Under the pieces are notes generated by a model. It was not told the DNA's origin and did not search any database. It saw only the letters and a program-made list of their open reading frames with translations. Made by a program: the position numbers and the translations under genes. Shown here in pieces: positions 8,881-17,025 of a DNA stretch of 41,586 bases. Every line of letters starts with the position of its first letter. Position 1 is the stretch's first letter. The stretch is from Candidatus Nitrosopumilus sp. (GTDB taxonomy: Archaea > Thermoproteota > Nitrososphaeria > Nitrososphaerales > Nitrosopumilaceae), in NCBI GenBank assembly GCA_008080815.1, contig VMDM01000033.1, forward strand, positions 1 to 41,586. The letters run 5' to 3'.

Positions 8881-8967
8881 ATAATTTTTGTAAATTTTTT
8901 AAATTAATCAAGATTATGAAATAGAAGGATTTGCATTGTGCCCTAAAATATTTTCAAGAATGAGGAA

Positions 8968-8975
8968 TTATAAAC
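8968..8975 (+). promoter_or_regulatory. TATA box for aroC
   Basis: TTATAAAC is centred about 25 bp before the GTG at 8996. This supports a second transcript starting at aroC and the GTG start. Confidence 0.5.
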
Positions 8976-8995
8976 ATCGATTTGTAATATAACAT

Positions 8996-10090
8996 GTGAT
9001 TGGAAATTCTATTGGAAACAGACTGGTACTAACCAGTTTTGGTGAAAGCCATGGGAAAGTTGTTGGTGCAGTTTTAGATGGATGTCCAGCAGGATTAGAG
9101 TTAGATGAAAAAGATATTCAAAAAATGTTAGATCAAAGAAGACCAGGTCAGAGCATTTTAGCGACACAGAGAAAAGAGGGAGACATTGTGGAAATTATTT
9201 CAGGTGTGTTTAGAGGATTTACAACTGGAGCTCCAATTTCGATGATCATTAAAAATAGTGATCAAAAATCTAATGATTATGAAAATCTTAGAACTCAATT
9301 AAGACCAGGACATTCAGATTATCCAGCAATGATCAAATATAACAAATTTAATGATCATCGTGGCGGAGGGAGATTTTCAGGAAGATTAACTGCCACACAT
9401 GTAATGGGTGGGGCAATTGCGAGAAAATTATTAAAAATAACTTTAGATGTTGAAACTAATTCATTTACACAACAAATTGGAAAAATCAAAATGGAAAAAA
9501 ATTTTGAAAAAAAGATGATCAAAGAAATTTATAAAAATGAAGTAAGATGCCCAGATGCAAATACATCAAAAAAGATGAAAGATGAAATTTTGAAAGCAAG
9601 AAAAAAAGGTGACACATTAGGCGGAATAATACAATCCATTACAACAAATGTTCCAGTTGGTTTAGGAGAACCAATTTTTAATTCTCTTGAATCAGATTTG
9701 AGTAAAGCAATGTTTGCGATACCATCAGTTAAAGGAATTGAATTTGGTTCAGGATTCCAAGGTAGTGAATTATTTGGTTCAGAGAATAATGATCTATTCA
9801 TTATGAAGAAAGGAAAAATTGAAACTAAAACAAATAATTCAGGAGGAATTCTGGGTGGAATTTCAAATGGAATGCCAATTACAATGAGAATTGCATTTAA
9901 ACCAGTTTCATCAATTGCCCAAAAACAACAAACAGTGGATATTAAAACAAAAAAACAATCAATTCTCCAAGTAAAAGGTAGGCATGATCCATGCGTATTG
10001 CCAAGAGCCCCACCAGTAGTAGATTCTCTAGTGGCACTCACAATAGCAGATCATGCATTGATTTCAGGTAAGATTAAGGCTACATTATAA
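8996..10090 (+). CDS. aroC: Chorismate synthase
   Basis: The 364-residue product removes phosphate from EPSP to form chorismate, using reduced FMN. The signatures FGESHG (residues 15-20), RPGHSD, HRGGGRFSGRLTA and GRHDPCVLPRAPP near the C-terminus are all present. The start is a GTG at 8996; an overlapping ATG two bases upstream meets a stop at once. The gene begins the second half of the aromatic cluster and is followed after 3 bp by the mutase-aminotransferase fusion. Confidence 0.96.
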   Translation: MIGNSIGNRLVLTSFGESHGKVVGAVLDGCPAGLELDEKDIQKMLDQRRPGQSILATQRKEGDIVEIISGVFRGFTTGAPISMIIKNSDQKSNDYENLRTQLRPGHSDYPAMIKYNKFNDHRGGGRFSGRLTATHVMGGAIARKLLKITLDVETNSFTQQIGKIKMEKNFEKKMIKEIYKNEVRCPDANTSKKMKDEILKARKKGDTLGGIIQSITTNVPVGLGEPIFNSLESDLSKAMFAIPSVKGIEFGSGFQGSELFGSENNDLFIMKKGKIETKTNNSGGILGGISNGMPITMRIAFKPVSSIAQKQQTVDIKTKKQSILQVKGRHDPCVLPRAPPVVDSLVALTIADHALISGKIKATL

Positions 10091-10093
10091 AAA

Positions 10094-11464
10094 ATGTCAG
10101 AAATAGACAATCTACGCAAAAAGATGGAAGATGTGACTATAGAGCTAATAAAATTATTAAAAATTAGAACAGATATTGCTATAGAAATTGGAGATGTAAA
10201 AAGGAATATTGGAAAAAATGTAACTGATGAGAATAGAGAAGATGATTTACGAAAAAAAATTGTTTCATTATCAAGAGAAATTAATTTAGATGAAAAAATT
10301 GCTACTCGATTTCTAAATTTTTTATTTAATGAATCAGTTCAGGTACAATCATCAACTAAATCTACACATCTTTCAATATTTCTTAAGGCAAAATCACTTG
10401 AACAAGAAGGAAAAAAAATTATTCATATGGAAGTTGGTGAGCCAGATTTTCTTCCACCAATTAATGTAAAAGAATCACTTTCAGAAGTATATGATAAAGG
10501 ATTTCTCAAATATGGTCAAACAAGAGGTTTACCAGAATTTAGAGAAAAATTAGCTCAATATGTTTCAAAAAAATTTTCAACGTCAGTTTCTGAAAAAAAT
10601 ATTTTTGTAACACCGGGAGCCAGATTTGGAGTATTTGCTGCCATTTCTACATTATTGATTCCAGGAGATGAAATAATTGTCATTGAACCATCATGGCCAG
10701 CTTACAAAGATTGTGCATTCAATTCAGGAATTAAAGTTAGATTAGTCAAAACCAGTTTAGAATCTAATTGGGAACCATCTATTTTAGAAATAAAGGAAAA
10801 AATTAATTCTAATACAAAAATGATTATTCTAAACTATCCAAATAATCCAACAGGAAAAATTCTTCCTCAGGAATTACTAAATGAGATTGTAAACATTGCA
10901 AGAAAAAATGATTTGTATATTTTAAGCGATGAGATTTATTCTGAATATTCAAATGAATCATGGAAGAGTATATTGGAATTTAATTATGAAAAAAGTATTG
11001 TTACTCAATCTTTTTCAAAATCACATGCAATGACGGGATTCAGGATTGGGTATGTGATTTCTGACGAAGAAATCATTAATAAATTGACAAAATTAGGAGG
11101 GCTGTGTCTGACTAACGTATCAGAACCAATTCAGTATGTTGCAATGAACGCCCTTGTGGCTGATGTTAGAGAAAATCACAAGATAATCAAAAAAAGACTA
11201 GAACTAATTAATCAAAAAGCTACTGAAATGGGCTTAGATATTATTCCCTCAGATGGAGCCATGTACTTGTTTGCAAGAATAAACCAAGATGATTTTGATG
11301 GAACAAAATTTGCAAATTTTGCATTAGAGAAAGGATTAGCGATTGCTCCAGGAGAAGGGTTTGGTGAATACAGAAGTTTTATTAGAATTTCAGCATGTCA
11401 GGATGAAAAAACACTAAATGAGGGGATGAATTTACTTAAAGAATTGTTGGAGAATTTTAAATGA
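10094..11464 (+). CDS. Fused chorismate mutase (AroQ type) and aromatic aminotransferase
   Basis: The 456-residue product has two parts. Residues 1 to about 85 form a helical AroQ-type chorismate mutase domain, with the charged pattern IDNLRKKMEDVT, LLKIRTDIAIEIGDVK and ENRE typical of that fold. From about residue 90 it is a class I PLP aminotransferase with YPNNPTG (248-254), Asp279 in LSDEIYSEY, PLP-binding Lys309 in SFSKSHAMTGFRIGY and a C-terminal FIRIS arginine. The fusion would turn chorismate to prephenate and transaminate prephenate or an arylpyruvate to make Phe or Tyr; substrate choice is not visible. It overlaps tyrA by ATGA. Confidence 0.9.
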   Translation: MSEIDNLRKKMEDVTIELIKLLKIRTDIAIEIGDVKRNIGKNVTDENREDDLRKKIVSLSREINLDEKIATRFLNFLFNESVQVQSSTKSTHLSIFLKAKSLEQEGKKIIHMEVGEPDFLPPINVKESLSEVYDKGFLKYGQTRGLPEFREKLAQYVSKKFSTSVSEKNIFVTPGARFGVFAAISTLLIPGDEIIVIEPSWPAYKDCAFNSGIKVRLVKTSLESNWEPSILEIKEKINSNTKMIILNYPNNPTGKILPQELLNEIVNIARKNDLYILSDEIYSEYSNESWKSILEFNYEKSIVTQSFSKSHAMTGFRIGYVISDEEIINKLTKLGGLCLTNVSEPIQYVAMNALVADVRENHKIIKKRLELINQKATEMGLDIIPSDGAMYLFARINQDDFDGTKFANFALEKGLAIAPGEGFGEYRSFIRISACQDEKTLNEGMNLLKELLENFK

Positions 11465-12312
11465 AAAAAGTAACAATTGTTGGAGTAGGCGGTCAAATGG
11501 GCCAATGGTTTGCCAAATATTTTATAGAAAATGGGGATGAAGTTACAGGTTTTGATTCAGAGAAAAAAGTTTCTAATAAAAATATCAAACAGTCAGATTC
11601 ACTTGTTGGAGCAATTTTAACTGCAGATTATGTAGTGCTATGTACACCAACTAGAAGAACACCTGAAGTAATTAGATTAATTGCCAAAGAAATGAAAAGA
11701 GGTACTCATCTAATTGAAATTTCATCTGAAAAATCTAAAGTGGTGTCAGCATTATCAAAAATGCCAACGAAAGTTAATCCAATATGTATTCATCCAATGT
11801 TTGGTCCAGGAGTTAAAAGTATAAAAAATCAAAATATAATTTCAGTTCCAATTAGAGATGCAAAGAAAGAATTGGCAACAGCAAAATCACTTTTTGAAGG
11901 TGCAAATTTTGTTACAATTGATGCAGTTGAACATGATAAAAAAATTGCAGTAATTCTTGGATTAACACATTTAATGAATTTAGTTTTTGCAAATATTATC
12001 TCCAAGGATGAAAAAATTCAACTGACAGACAAGATGTCAGGAACAACATTCAGAGTTCAAAAAACATTATCAGAAAGTATTATGACTGAATCTCCAGAAT
12101 TAATTGAAACAATTATCGCAAATCCAGAAATTAGAAGAGTTGCAGAAGAATTATGGAAAGATATTGGAAGACTTCTAACAGCTGTTCAAGAATCAAAAAC
12201 TGAGGAAGTAGTCAATTACATCAAAGAATGTCAAGAGAGGTTACAAAAGACAACAGATATTGAAGAATCTTACAAAAGATTATCAAAAATGGTAAAAGCT
12301 GTAGAAAAATAA
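11461..12312 (+). CDS. tyrA: Prephenate (or arogenate) dehydrogenase
   Basis: The 283-residue product oxidatively decarboxylates prephenate or arogenate toward tyrosine. A Rossmann motif GVGGQMGQW is at residues 8-16, with Asp30 after the second strand suggesting NAD preference. HPMFGPG near 117 contains the TyrA-family active-site His. The rest is the helical dimerisation domain. The start overlaps the upstream stop by four bases (ATGA), so it is coupled to the mutase-aminotransferase. No ACT domain is visible, and thus no obvious tyrosine feedback site. Confidence 0.93.
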   Translation: MKKVTIVGVGGQMGQWFAKYFIENGDEVTGFDSEKKVSNKNIKQSDSLVGAILTADYVVLCTPTRRTPEVIRLIAKEMKRGTHLIEISSEKSKVVSALSKMPTKVNPICIHPMFGPGVKSIKNQNIISVPIRDAKKELATAKSLFEGANFVTIDAVEHDKKIAVILGLTHLMNLVFANIISKDEKIQLTDKMSGTTFRVQKTLSESIMTESPELIETIIANPEIRRVAEELWKDIGRLLTAVQESKTEEVVNYIKECQERLQKTTDIEESYKRLSKMVKAVEK

Positions 12313-12316
12313 AATA

Positions 12317-12721
12317 ATGCACTCTACCAGAATTGTAACGTCCTTTCTAAGGAACAATCAAGAATTTTTGATTTTAAAAAGAAGTTCAAAAGTAAAAAGT
12401 ATGAAGGGATTATGGGCAGGAATTAGTGGATTAATTGAAAATAACGAAGAACCATTAGAAAGAGCAGAGATAGAAATTTTTGAAGAAGTAGGAATAAAAA
12501 AACAAGATCTAAAATTGATTAAATCTGGTGAATCAATGAAAATAAAATCAATACAATACGAGAATCATGAATGGGAAATTTTTCCATTTTTGTTTGAGGT
12601 TGAAAATCCAAAAATTATTCTTAATTGGGAAAATTCAGATTACAAGTGGATCAAAATAGAAGATTTACAAAAATTTGATACGGTACCAAGTTTAGATCAA
12701 GTTTTATTCAATCTGTTGTAA
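12317..12721 (+). CDS. Nudix hydrolase
   Basis: The 134-residue product has a Nudix box at about residues 37-59, reading GLIENNEEPLERAEIEIFEE then VGI. The consensus G-x5-E-x7-R-E-U-x-E-E-x-G-U is met except that Ile stands where Arg is expected. The metal-binding EE pair is intact. The family hydrolyses nucleoside diphosphates linked to other groups; the substrate is unknown. It lies 4 bp after tyrA, so it is probably the last gene of that operon, and its end overlaps the convergent thiC by 18 bp. Confidence 0.8.
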   Translation: MHSTRIVTSFLRNNQEFLILKRSSKVKSMKGLWAGISGLIENNEEPLERAEIEIFEEVGIKKQDLKLIKSGESMKIKSIQYENHEWEIFPFLFEVENPKIILNWENSDYKWIKIEDLQKFDTVPSLDQVLFNLL

Positions 12722-14032
12722 ATTGGGGTTCTCTTTTTCATATTTTTTCTGTTGTGGGAGCATCATGTAGACACAAGCTCCACCACACATAGTGCATGGA
12801 ACATTATTTCCAGGGTGTTGACCAGTTCTGCTATGGATTTTTGCAGCCTCCTCAGGATCTATAGATAGTGCTAGTTGTTTTTCCCAATTCAATGTTCTTC
12901 TAGCTTCAGTCATTTCCATATCCCATTTGATAGCCTTTTCACGAATTTTTACAAGATCGCCTGCATGTGCTGCAATTCGATATGCAATTAATCCTGCTTT
13001 CACTTCATCAGGATTTGGTAATGCTAAATGCTCAGAAGGAGTAAGATAACATAGTAAATCAACACCTTCGCTGGCAGAAATTGCAGCACCAATTGCACTA
13101 GCAATATGATCATGTCCAGATGCAATATCAGTTACAAGTGGACCCAGAACATAATATGGTACATCACCAATAAGAGATTTTGCTAGTCGTACATTTGCTG
13201 CGACCTCATTTAGTGGAACATGTCCTGGTCCCTCTACCATTACTTGAATGTCCTGTTCATGTGCACGTTTTGTGAGTTGAGAAATATTGATCATTTCTTG
13301 AACTTGTAATTCATCATGTGAGTCTAAAATAGAACCAGGTCTTAATGCATCACCTAAGCTAAAAGTCACATCATATTTTTTGGCAATTTCAATCAAATAA
13401 TCATAATGTGTCAGGTATGGATTTTCTTTATCATGTTTCAACATCCAAGCAGCAGTAATAGTGCCTCCCTTGCTTACAACTCCTCCATAACGTTGAACTT
13501 TGAGGATTCTTTTTGCAATTTCTTTTGTAATGCCACAATGAATGGTAGTGTAATCAACACCATCTTTGGCATTATTTTCAAATGCATTGAGAAAATCATC
13601 TTCAGTAAGGTTAAGAGGATTTTTATGAATTTCAACACCGTAATTATATGCTTCATAGATTGGTACTGTTCCAAAAGTGATTGGTGCGGTTTCAAGTAGT
13701 GTTTTCCTGATTTTTCCCACATCACCACCATCACTTAGATCCATTATTGTATCTGCATGGTATTTTACTGCAATCTTTGCTTTCTCAATTTCTTCATCTA
13801 AATTCACATTTAATGTTGAAGTACCAATATTCACATTTACTTTGGTTTTCAGACCTTTCCCAATTCCTACATTATGGATTTTTTGTGGTCGGTTATTGTT
13901 ACTTGGAATAATGATTGAACCTCTGGCAATTTTTGGTAAAAGCCAATCTAATGTTACATCTTCATCATTAGCTACTTGTTTCATTTGATCAGTAGCAACG
14001 CCTCTACGAGCATAACTCATTTGAGTAGCCAT
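12704..14032 (-). CDS. thiC: Phosphomethylpyrimidine synthase (radical SAM)
   Basis: The 442-residue product rearranges aminoimidazole ribotide to hydroxymethylpyrimidine phosphate in thiamine synthesis. ThiC signatures include IMDLSDGGDV, YEGPGHVPL-like MVEGPGHVPLNE, and a C-terminal iron-sulfur motif with C413, C416 and C420 in CTMCGGAC. That is CxxCxxxC, one residue shorter than the CxxCxxxxC of long bacterial enzymes. The protein also lacks the long N-terminal bacterial extension. It starts at an ATG at 14032 with a TATA box at 14056-14061. I found no TPP riboswitch consensus upstream. Confidence 0.95.
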   Translation of the reverse strand: MATQMSYARRGVATDQMKQVANDEDVTLDWLLPKIARGSIIIPSNNNRPQKIHNVGIGKGLKTKVNVNIGTSTLNVNLDEEIEKAKIAVKYHADTIMDLSDGGDVGKIRKTLLETAPITFGTVPIYEAYNYGVEIHKNPLNLTEDDFLNAFENNAKDGVDYTTIHCGITKEIAKRILKVQRYGGVVSKGGTITAAWMLKHDKENPYLTHYDYLIEIAKKYDVTFSLGDALRPGSILDSHDELQVQEMINISQLTKRAHEQDIQVMVEGPGHVPLNEVAANVRLAKSLIGDVPYYVLGPLVTDIASGHDHIASAIGAAISASEGVDLLCYLTPSEHLALPNPDEVKAGLIAYRIAAHAGDLVKIREKAIKWDMEMTEARRTLNWEKQLALSIDPEEAAKIHSRTGQHPGNNVPCTMCGGACVYMMLPQQKKYEKENPNLQQIE

Positions 14033-14055
14033 GTTTTATCATAAGATTCACCTGA

Positions 14056-14061
14056 TTTAAA
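14056..14061 (-). promoter_or_regulatory. TATA box for thiC
   Basis: TTTAAA is centred about 26 bp before the thiC ATG at 14032, as in the leaderless promoters elsewhere in the window. Confidence 0.45.
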
Positions 14062-14117
14062 CAATCAAAATAGAAATTGGATCGCAAATAATTAGGCACT
14101 ATAACAGACAGATTCAG

Positions 14118-14126
14118 ATATTTAAA
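14118..14126 (+). promoter_or_regulatory. TATA box for the 31-residue zinc-finger gene
   Basis: ATATTTAAA is centred about 28 bp before the ATG at 14150. It supports real transcription of this tiny reading frame. Confidence 0.45.
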
Positions 14127-14149
14127 TTCAATAATGATCAAATATTAAC

Positions 14150-14245
14150 ATGAGATTTGTTAAGGAGTGTCTTCATTGTGGAAGAGAATTCCAAAGTTTT
14201 AAAGACGAATTTTGTTCATTTAGTTGTGTCTCACAGACTTCATGA
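14150..14245 (+). CDS. Very small zinc-finger-like protein (31 residues)
   Basis: An ATG at 14150 opens a 31-residue frame ending in TGA at 14243-14245. The sequence holds ECLHCGREF and then EFCSFSC, giving CxxC (residues 7 and 10) and CxxxC (22 and 26) pairs spaced 11 residues apart. That arrangement resembles a compact treble-clef-like zinc knuckle. A TATA element sits at leaderless distance upstream. It lies in the divergent gap between thiC and the minus-strand zinc-ribbon gene at 14264. The function is unknown. Confidence is limited by its length, but four well-placed cysteines in 31 residues are unlikely by chance. Confidence 0.6.
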   Translation: MRFVKECLHCGREFQSFKDEFCSFSCVSQTS

Positions 14246-14263
14246 AATGCTTTTTCAATAATT

Positions 14264-14455
14264 TCATCTAGGAGGACTCCATCCCTCTTCAAATTGATTA
14301 GAATCTTGGTCATTCATTTGAATTTGTTTACCGCATTTGAAACATTGCCATACAAATTTTCCTTTTTGTTTAAATTGGTAATTCATAGGTAACAAACAAA
14401 CAGAACATACGATTTCTGAATTTCCAGAATCACTAAAAGTTGGAATTTTTTTCAA
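14264..14455 (-). CDS. Small zinc-ribbon protein (63 residues)
   Basis: The product has two knuckles, CSVC (residues 17-20) and CFKC (38-41), about 17 residues apart, as in zinc ribbons that bind nucleic acid or other proteins. It ends in the acidic stretch QFEEGWSPPR. The start appears to be a TTG at 14455, with a TATA-like TTATAAAATA on the minus strand about 29 bp upstream. It is convergent with the 31-residue gene and divergent from thiDN. The family is not recognised; being between two thiamine genes does not prove a role there. Confidence 0.65.
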   Translation of the reverse strand: MKKIPTFSDSGNSEIVCSVCLLPMNYQFKQKGKFVWQCFKCGKQIQMNDQDSNQFEEGWSPPR

Positions 14456-14535
14456 GTTGCTTATTAAATTGATTATGAAATATTTTATAAAATTTTAAAG
14501 GAAAAATAGATTAGTAGATTTGGGAAAATTTCTAC

Positions 14536-15834
14536 ATGAATGTTTTAACAATTGGAGGTTCTGATCCGTCAGGAGGTGCAGGAATTCAAAGCGATATTGA
14601 ATATTTTACTACTTTTGACATTCATACATTTTCAGTAATTACAGCAATTACCCAACAAAATACAACAAGTTTTGGAGATGTTCAAAAAATTAAAAGTTCA
14701 ATGATTAAAAATCAATTAGAATCAATTTTTTCAGATTTTGAAATTAACGGAATAAAAATTGGGATGGTATATGATTCAGAAATAATTAAAATAATTTCAA
14801 AATATCTCAAAAATAAAAAAATCCCAATTGTACTAGATCCAGTAATTAAATCAACAACAGGTGGGACATTATTAAAAAAATCAGCTATTCAGGATTTCAT
14901 AAAATATCTCATTCCAATTTCTACAGTAATTACTCCTAATCTTAAAGAAGCGGAAATAATTTCAAAAATAAAATCAAGTGATAAAAATTCAATAGAAAAA
15001 ATAGGAAAAATAATTCAAGATAAAGGAATAAAAAATGTGATTATTACAGGAGTTAAAAACAAAGAAAATGAAATTTGTGATTATGTATTTGAAAAAAATA
15101 AATCTTATTTAATAAAAAGTCAAAATATTCCAATTGAAAATCATGGTAGTGGTGGAATCTATGCTTCATCAGTTTTGAATTATTTGATGAAGGGTAAGAA
15201 CTTAAAAGATTCAACAATATTTGCCAAAAAAATTACTTTGAATTCTATAAAAAATTCAAAAGTATATGGTAAGGGAATCAATATTACTCAAATTTCAAAA
15301 TCAGATCAAATCATTTCAGATTTATTTAATTCAATAAGTAAATTTTCAGTAATACCAAAAATTTATGAAAAAATTCCAGAATGTCAAACAAATTTTGTAT
15401 TTTCAAAAGTTAAACCAAAAAATATCAAAGATATTGTTGGAGTTTCTGGCAGAATCGTCAAATCAGACAAACAAGTAATTGTTGCAGGAGAATTAAGATA
15501 TGGAGCTTCAAAGCATGTTGCAACTGCAGTGTTAGAAATGAATAAAAAATTTCCAGAAATTCGTTCAGCAATAAATATCAAATTTGAAAAGAATATGATA
15601 AAGAAAATGGAGAATAAACAATTTATCATTGCATTTTATGATAGAACAAAAGAGCCAGATAGAAACAAAAGTAAAGGATCATCCATAGAATGGGGAATAA
15701 AAAATGCCATTAAAAATAATGAAGAGCCTCCAGACGTAATTTTTCATGAGGGAGATTTTGGAAAAGAGCCTATGACCATAATTTTTGGAAAAACTCCTCT
15801 AGATGTAATTTACAAGGTGAGAAAAATAATTTGA
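14536..15834 (+). CDS. thiDN: Bifunctional HMP/HMP-P kinase and thiamine-phosphate synthase
   Basis: The 432-residue product joins two thiamine enzymes. Residues 1 to about 250 are ThiD, which phosphorylates hydroxymethylpyrimidine and its phosphate; GGSDPSGGAGIQ (7-18), ITQQNT and VLDPVIKSTTGG are diagnostic, and the GSGG catalytic loop appears as NHGSGGIY near 202. From about residue 260 it is ThiN, the archaeal thiamine-phosphate synthase, with GVSGRIV, ELRYGASKHVA, YDRTKEPD and VIFHEGDFGKEPM. ThiN replaces ThiE. Such ThiDN fusions are known in archaea. It probably acts with ThiC, encoded 0.5 kb away on the other strand. Confidence 0.94.
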   Translation: MNVLTIGGSDPSGGAGIQSDIEYFTTFDIHTFSVITAITQQNTTSFGDVQKIKSSMIKNQLESIFSDFEINGIKIGMVYDSEIIKIISKYLKNKKIPIVLDPVIKSTTGGTLLKKSAIQDFIKYLIPISTVITPNLKEAEIISKIKSSDKNSIEKIGKIIQDKGIKNVIITGVKNKENEICDYVFEKNKSYLIKSQNIPIENHGSGGIYASSVLNYLMKGKNLKDSTIFAKKITLNSIKNSKVYGKGINITQISKSDQIISDLFNSISKFSVIPKIYEKIPECQTNFVFSKVKPKNIKDIVGVSGRIVKSDKQVIVAGELRYGASKHVATAVLEMNKKFPEIRSAINIKFEKNMIKKMENKQFIIAFYDRTKEPDRNKSKGSSIEWGIKNAIKNNEEPPDVIFHEGDFGKEPMTIIFGKTPLDVIYKVRKII

Positions 15835-15850
15835 GTTTTTAATAATTGAA

Positions 15851-15858
15851 CATAAATA
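15851..15858 (+). promoter_or_regulatory. TATA box for the nucleotidyltransferase gene
   Basis: CATAAATA is centred about 26 bp before the ATG at 15880. The same octamer precedes the heme operon at 36095. Confidence 0.5.
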
Positions 15859-15879
15859 CTCAATAAAAAAATCTGAACT

Positions 15880-16581
15880 ATGAAAGCAGTGATTTTGGCT
15901 GGAGGATTAGGTACCAGATTACAACCATACACTACATTTCTTCCAAAACCAATGTTGCCATTAGGTGAAAAACCAATTTTAGAGCACATTATTTCTTGGA
16001 CTAAAAAAAACGGAGTGAAATCAATTGTATTATGCGTAAGTTATCTTCGAAAAACAATTGAAGATTACTTTGAGGATGGAAAGAGGTTCGGGGTTCAAAT
16101 AGAATATGCAATTTCAGATAAACCACTAGCAACTGCAGGTCAATTAAAAACTGCAGAAGATTTTCTTGATGATAGATTTGTTTGTATGTATGGAGATTCA
16201 ATTTTTGATTTTAATTTAAAAAATATGATCAAACAGCATATGAAAAATAAATCATTTGTAACAATGAGTCTTAATCAATTTACAACAAATTTACCATATG
16301 GAGTAATCGAGACATCTAAAGCAGGAAAAGTACTAAAATGGAATGAGAAACCTGAAATTTCTGCCAACATCAATATGGGGTGTTATGTAATGGAAAAAGA
16401 AATTTTGAATTGGATTCCAAAAAATAAACCATATGGAATGGATGATTTAATCAAGAAAGCAATGACTAAGAAAAAAATTGTTTCAAGTTATTTAACAAAA
16501 AAGGGATTCATAGATATCGGGAATAAATCATCTTACAAGAAAGCTAATCAAGAATATCTTCAAAAATTAGGTAAAATATAG
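15880..16581 (+). CDS. Sugar-1-phosphate nucleotidyltransferase
   Basis: The 233-residue product has the nucleotidyltransferase signature GGLGTRLQP (8-16) and LPKPMLPLGEKP, followed by the metal-binding YGDSIFDF near residue 106. It joins a sugar 1-phosphate with an NTP to make a nucleotide sugar. It lacks the left-handed beta-helix found in longer GlmU-like enzymes, so it is a single-domain form. The next gene, 6 bp downstream, is a GNA1-like acetyltransferase; this makes N-acetylglucosamine 1-phosphate a reasonable substrate guess, but mannose or glucose 1-phosphate cannot be excluded. Confidence 0.88.
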   Translation: MKAVILAGGLGTRLQPYTTFLPKPMLPLGEKPILEHIISWTKKNGVKSIVLCVSYLRKTIEDYFEDGKRFGVQIEYAISDKPLATAGQLKTAEDFLDDRFVCMYGDSIFDFNLKNMIKQHMKNKSFVTMSLNQFTTNLPYGVIETSKAGKVLKWNEKPEISANINMGCYVMEKEILNWIPKNKPYGMDDLIKKAMTKKKIVSSYLTKKGFIDIGNKSSYKKANQEYLQKLGKI

Positions 16582-16587
16582 AGTAAA

Positions 16588-17025
16588 ATGGATAAACTTA
16601 TCATAAGAAAATTAAAGATTGATGATCTAAAAAGTGGGTTTCTTGAAAGTCTGGAATCATTAAGAACTACTAAAGATATAGACGAGTCTCTTGCAAATGA
16701 GATTTTTGAAAGAATCAATTCAAATCCTGATCATATTATAATGGTTGCAGAACTTGATGGTAAAATTGTTGGAAGTACAACATTATTAATTGAACAAAAA
16801 TTTATTCATAAAGGCGGAAAAGTGGGACATATTGAGGATGTAGTGGTAGATAGAAAATTCCAAGGTCAAAAAATCGGTCAAAAAATTATTCAAAAGGTTT
16901 TGGAAACATCTAGAGAATGTGGTTGTTATAAAACAATTCTAGATTGTAATGATGAAGTTAGACCATTTTATGAAAAGATGAAGTTTTTCAAATCAGGTAA
17001 TGAGATGAGGTTTAATCATCAATAG
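16588..17025 (+). CDS. GNAT acetyltransferase resembling glucosamine-6-phosphate N-acetyltransferase (GNA1)
   Basis: The 145-residue product is a GNAT enzyme. The acetyl-CoA motif reads VVVDRKFQGQKIGQKI near residues 89-104. Several stretches look like eukaryotic GNA1: FIHKGGKVGHIEDVVVD, GCYKTILDCNDEVRPFYEK and a final EMRF. GNA1 acetylates glucosamine 6-phosphate with acetyl-CoA. Length also fits. It sits 6 bp after a nucleotidyltransferase, so the pair could make part of a UDP-GlcNAc route used for surface or N-glycan sugars. The specificity is inferred by resemblance. Its end overlaps the convergent membrane protein gene by 7 bp. Confidence 0.8.
   Translation: MDKLIIRKLKIDDLKSGFLESLESLRTTKDIDESLANEIFERINSNPDHIIMVAELDGKIVGSTTLLIEQKFIHKGGKVGHIEDVVVDRKFQGQKIGQKIIQKVLETSRECGCYKTILDCNDEVRPFYEKMKFFKSGNEMRFNHQ

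Noticed and set aside
9529-10041. 170-residue open frame antisense to aroC
   Set aside because: It lies entirely inside chorismate synthase, whose motifs are intact; the antisense product has no recognisable domain.
14033-14149. Possible TPP riboswitch upstream of thiC
   Set aside because: No CTGAGA and ACCTGA thi-box pair in a usable order on the minus strand; the thiC TATA box lies 26 bp from the ATG, leaving no leader for a riboswitch.
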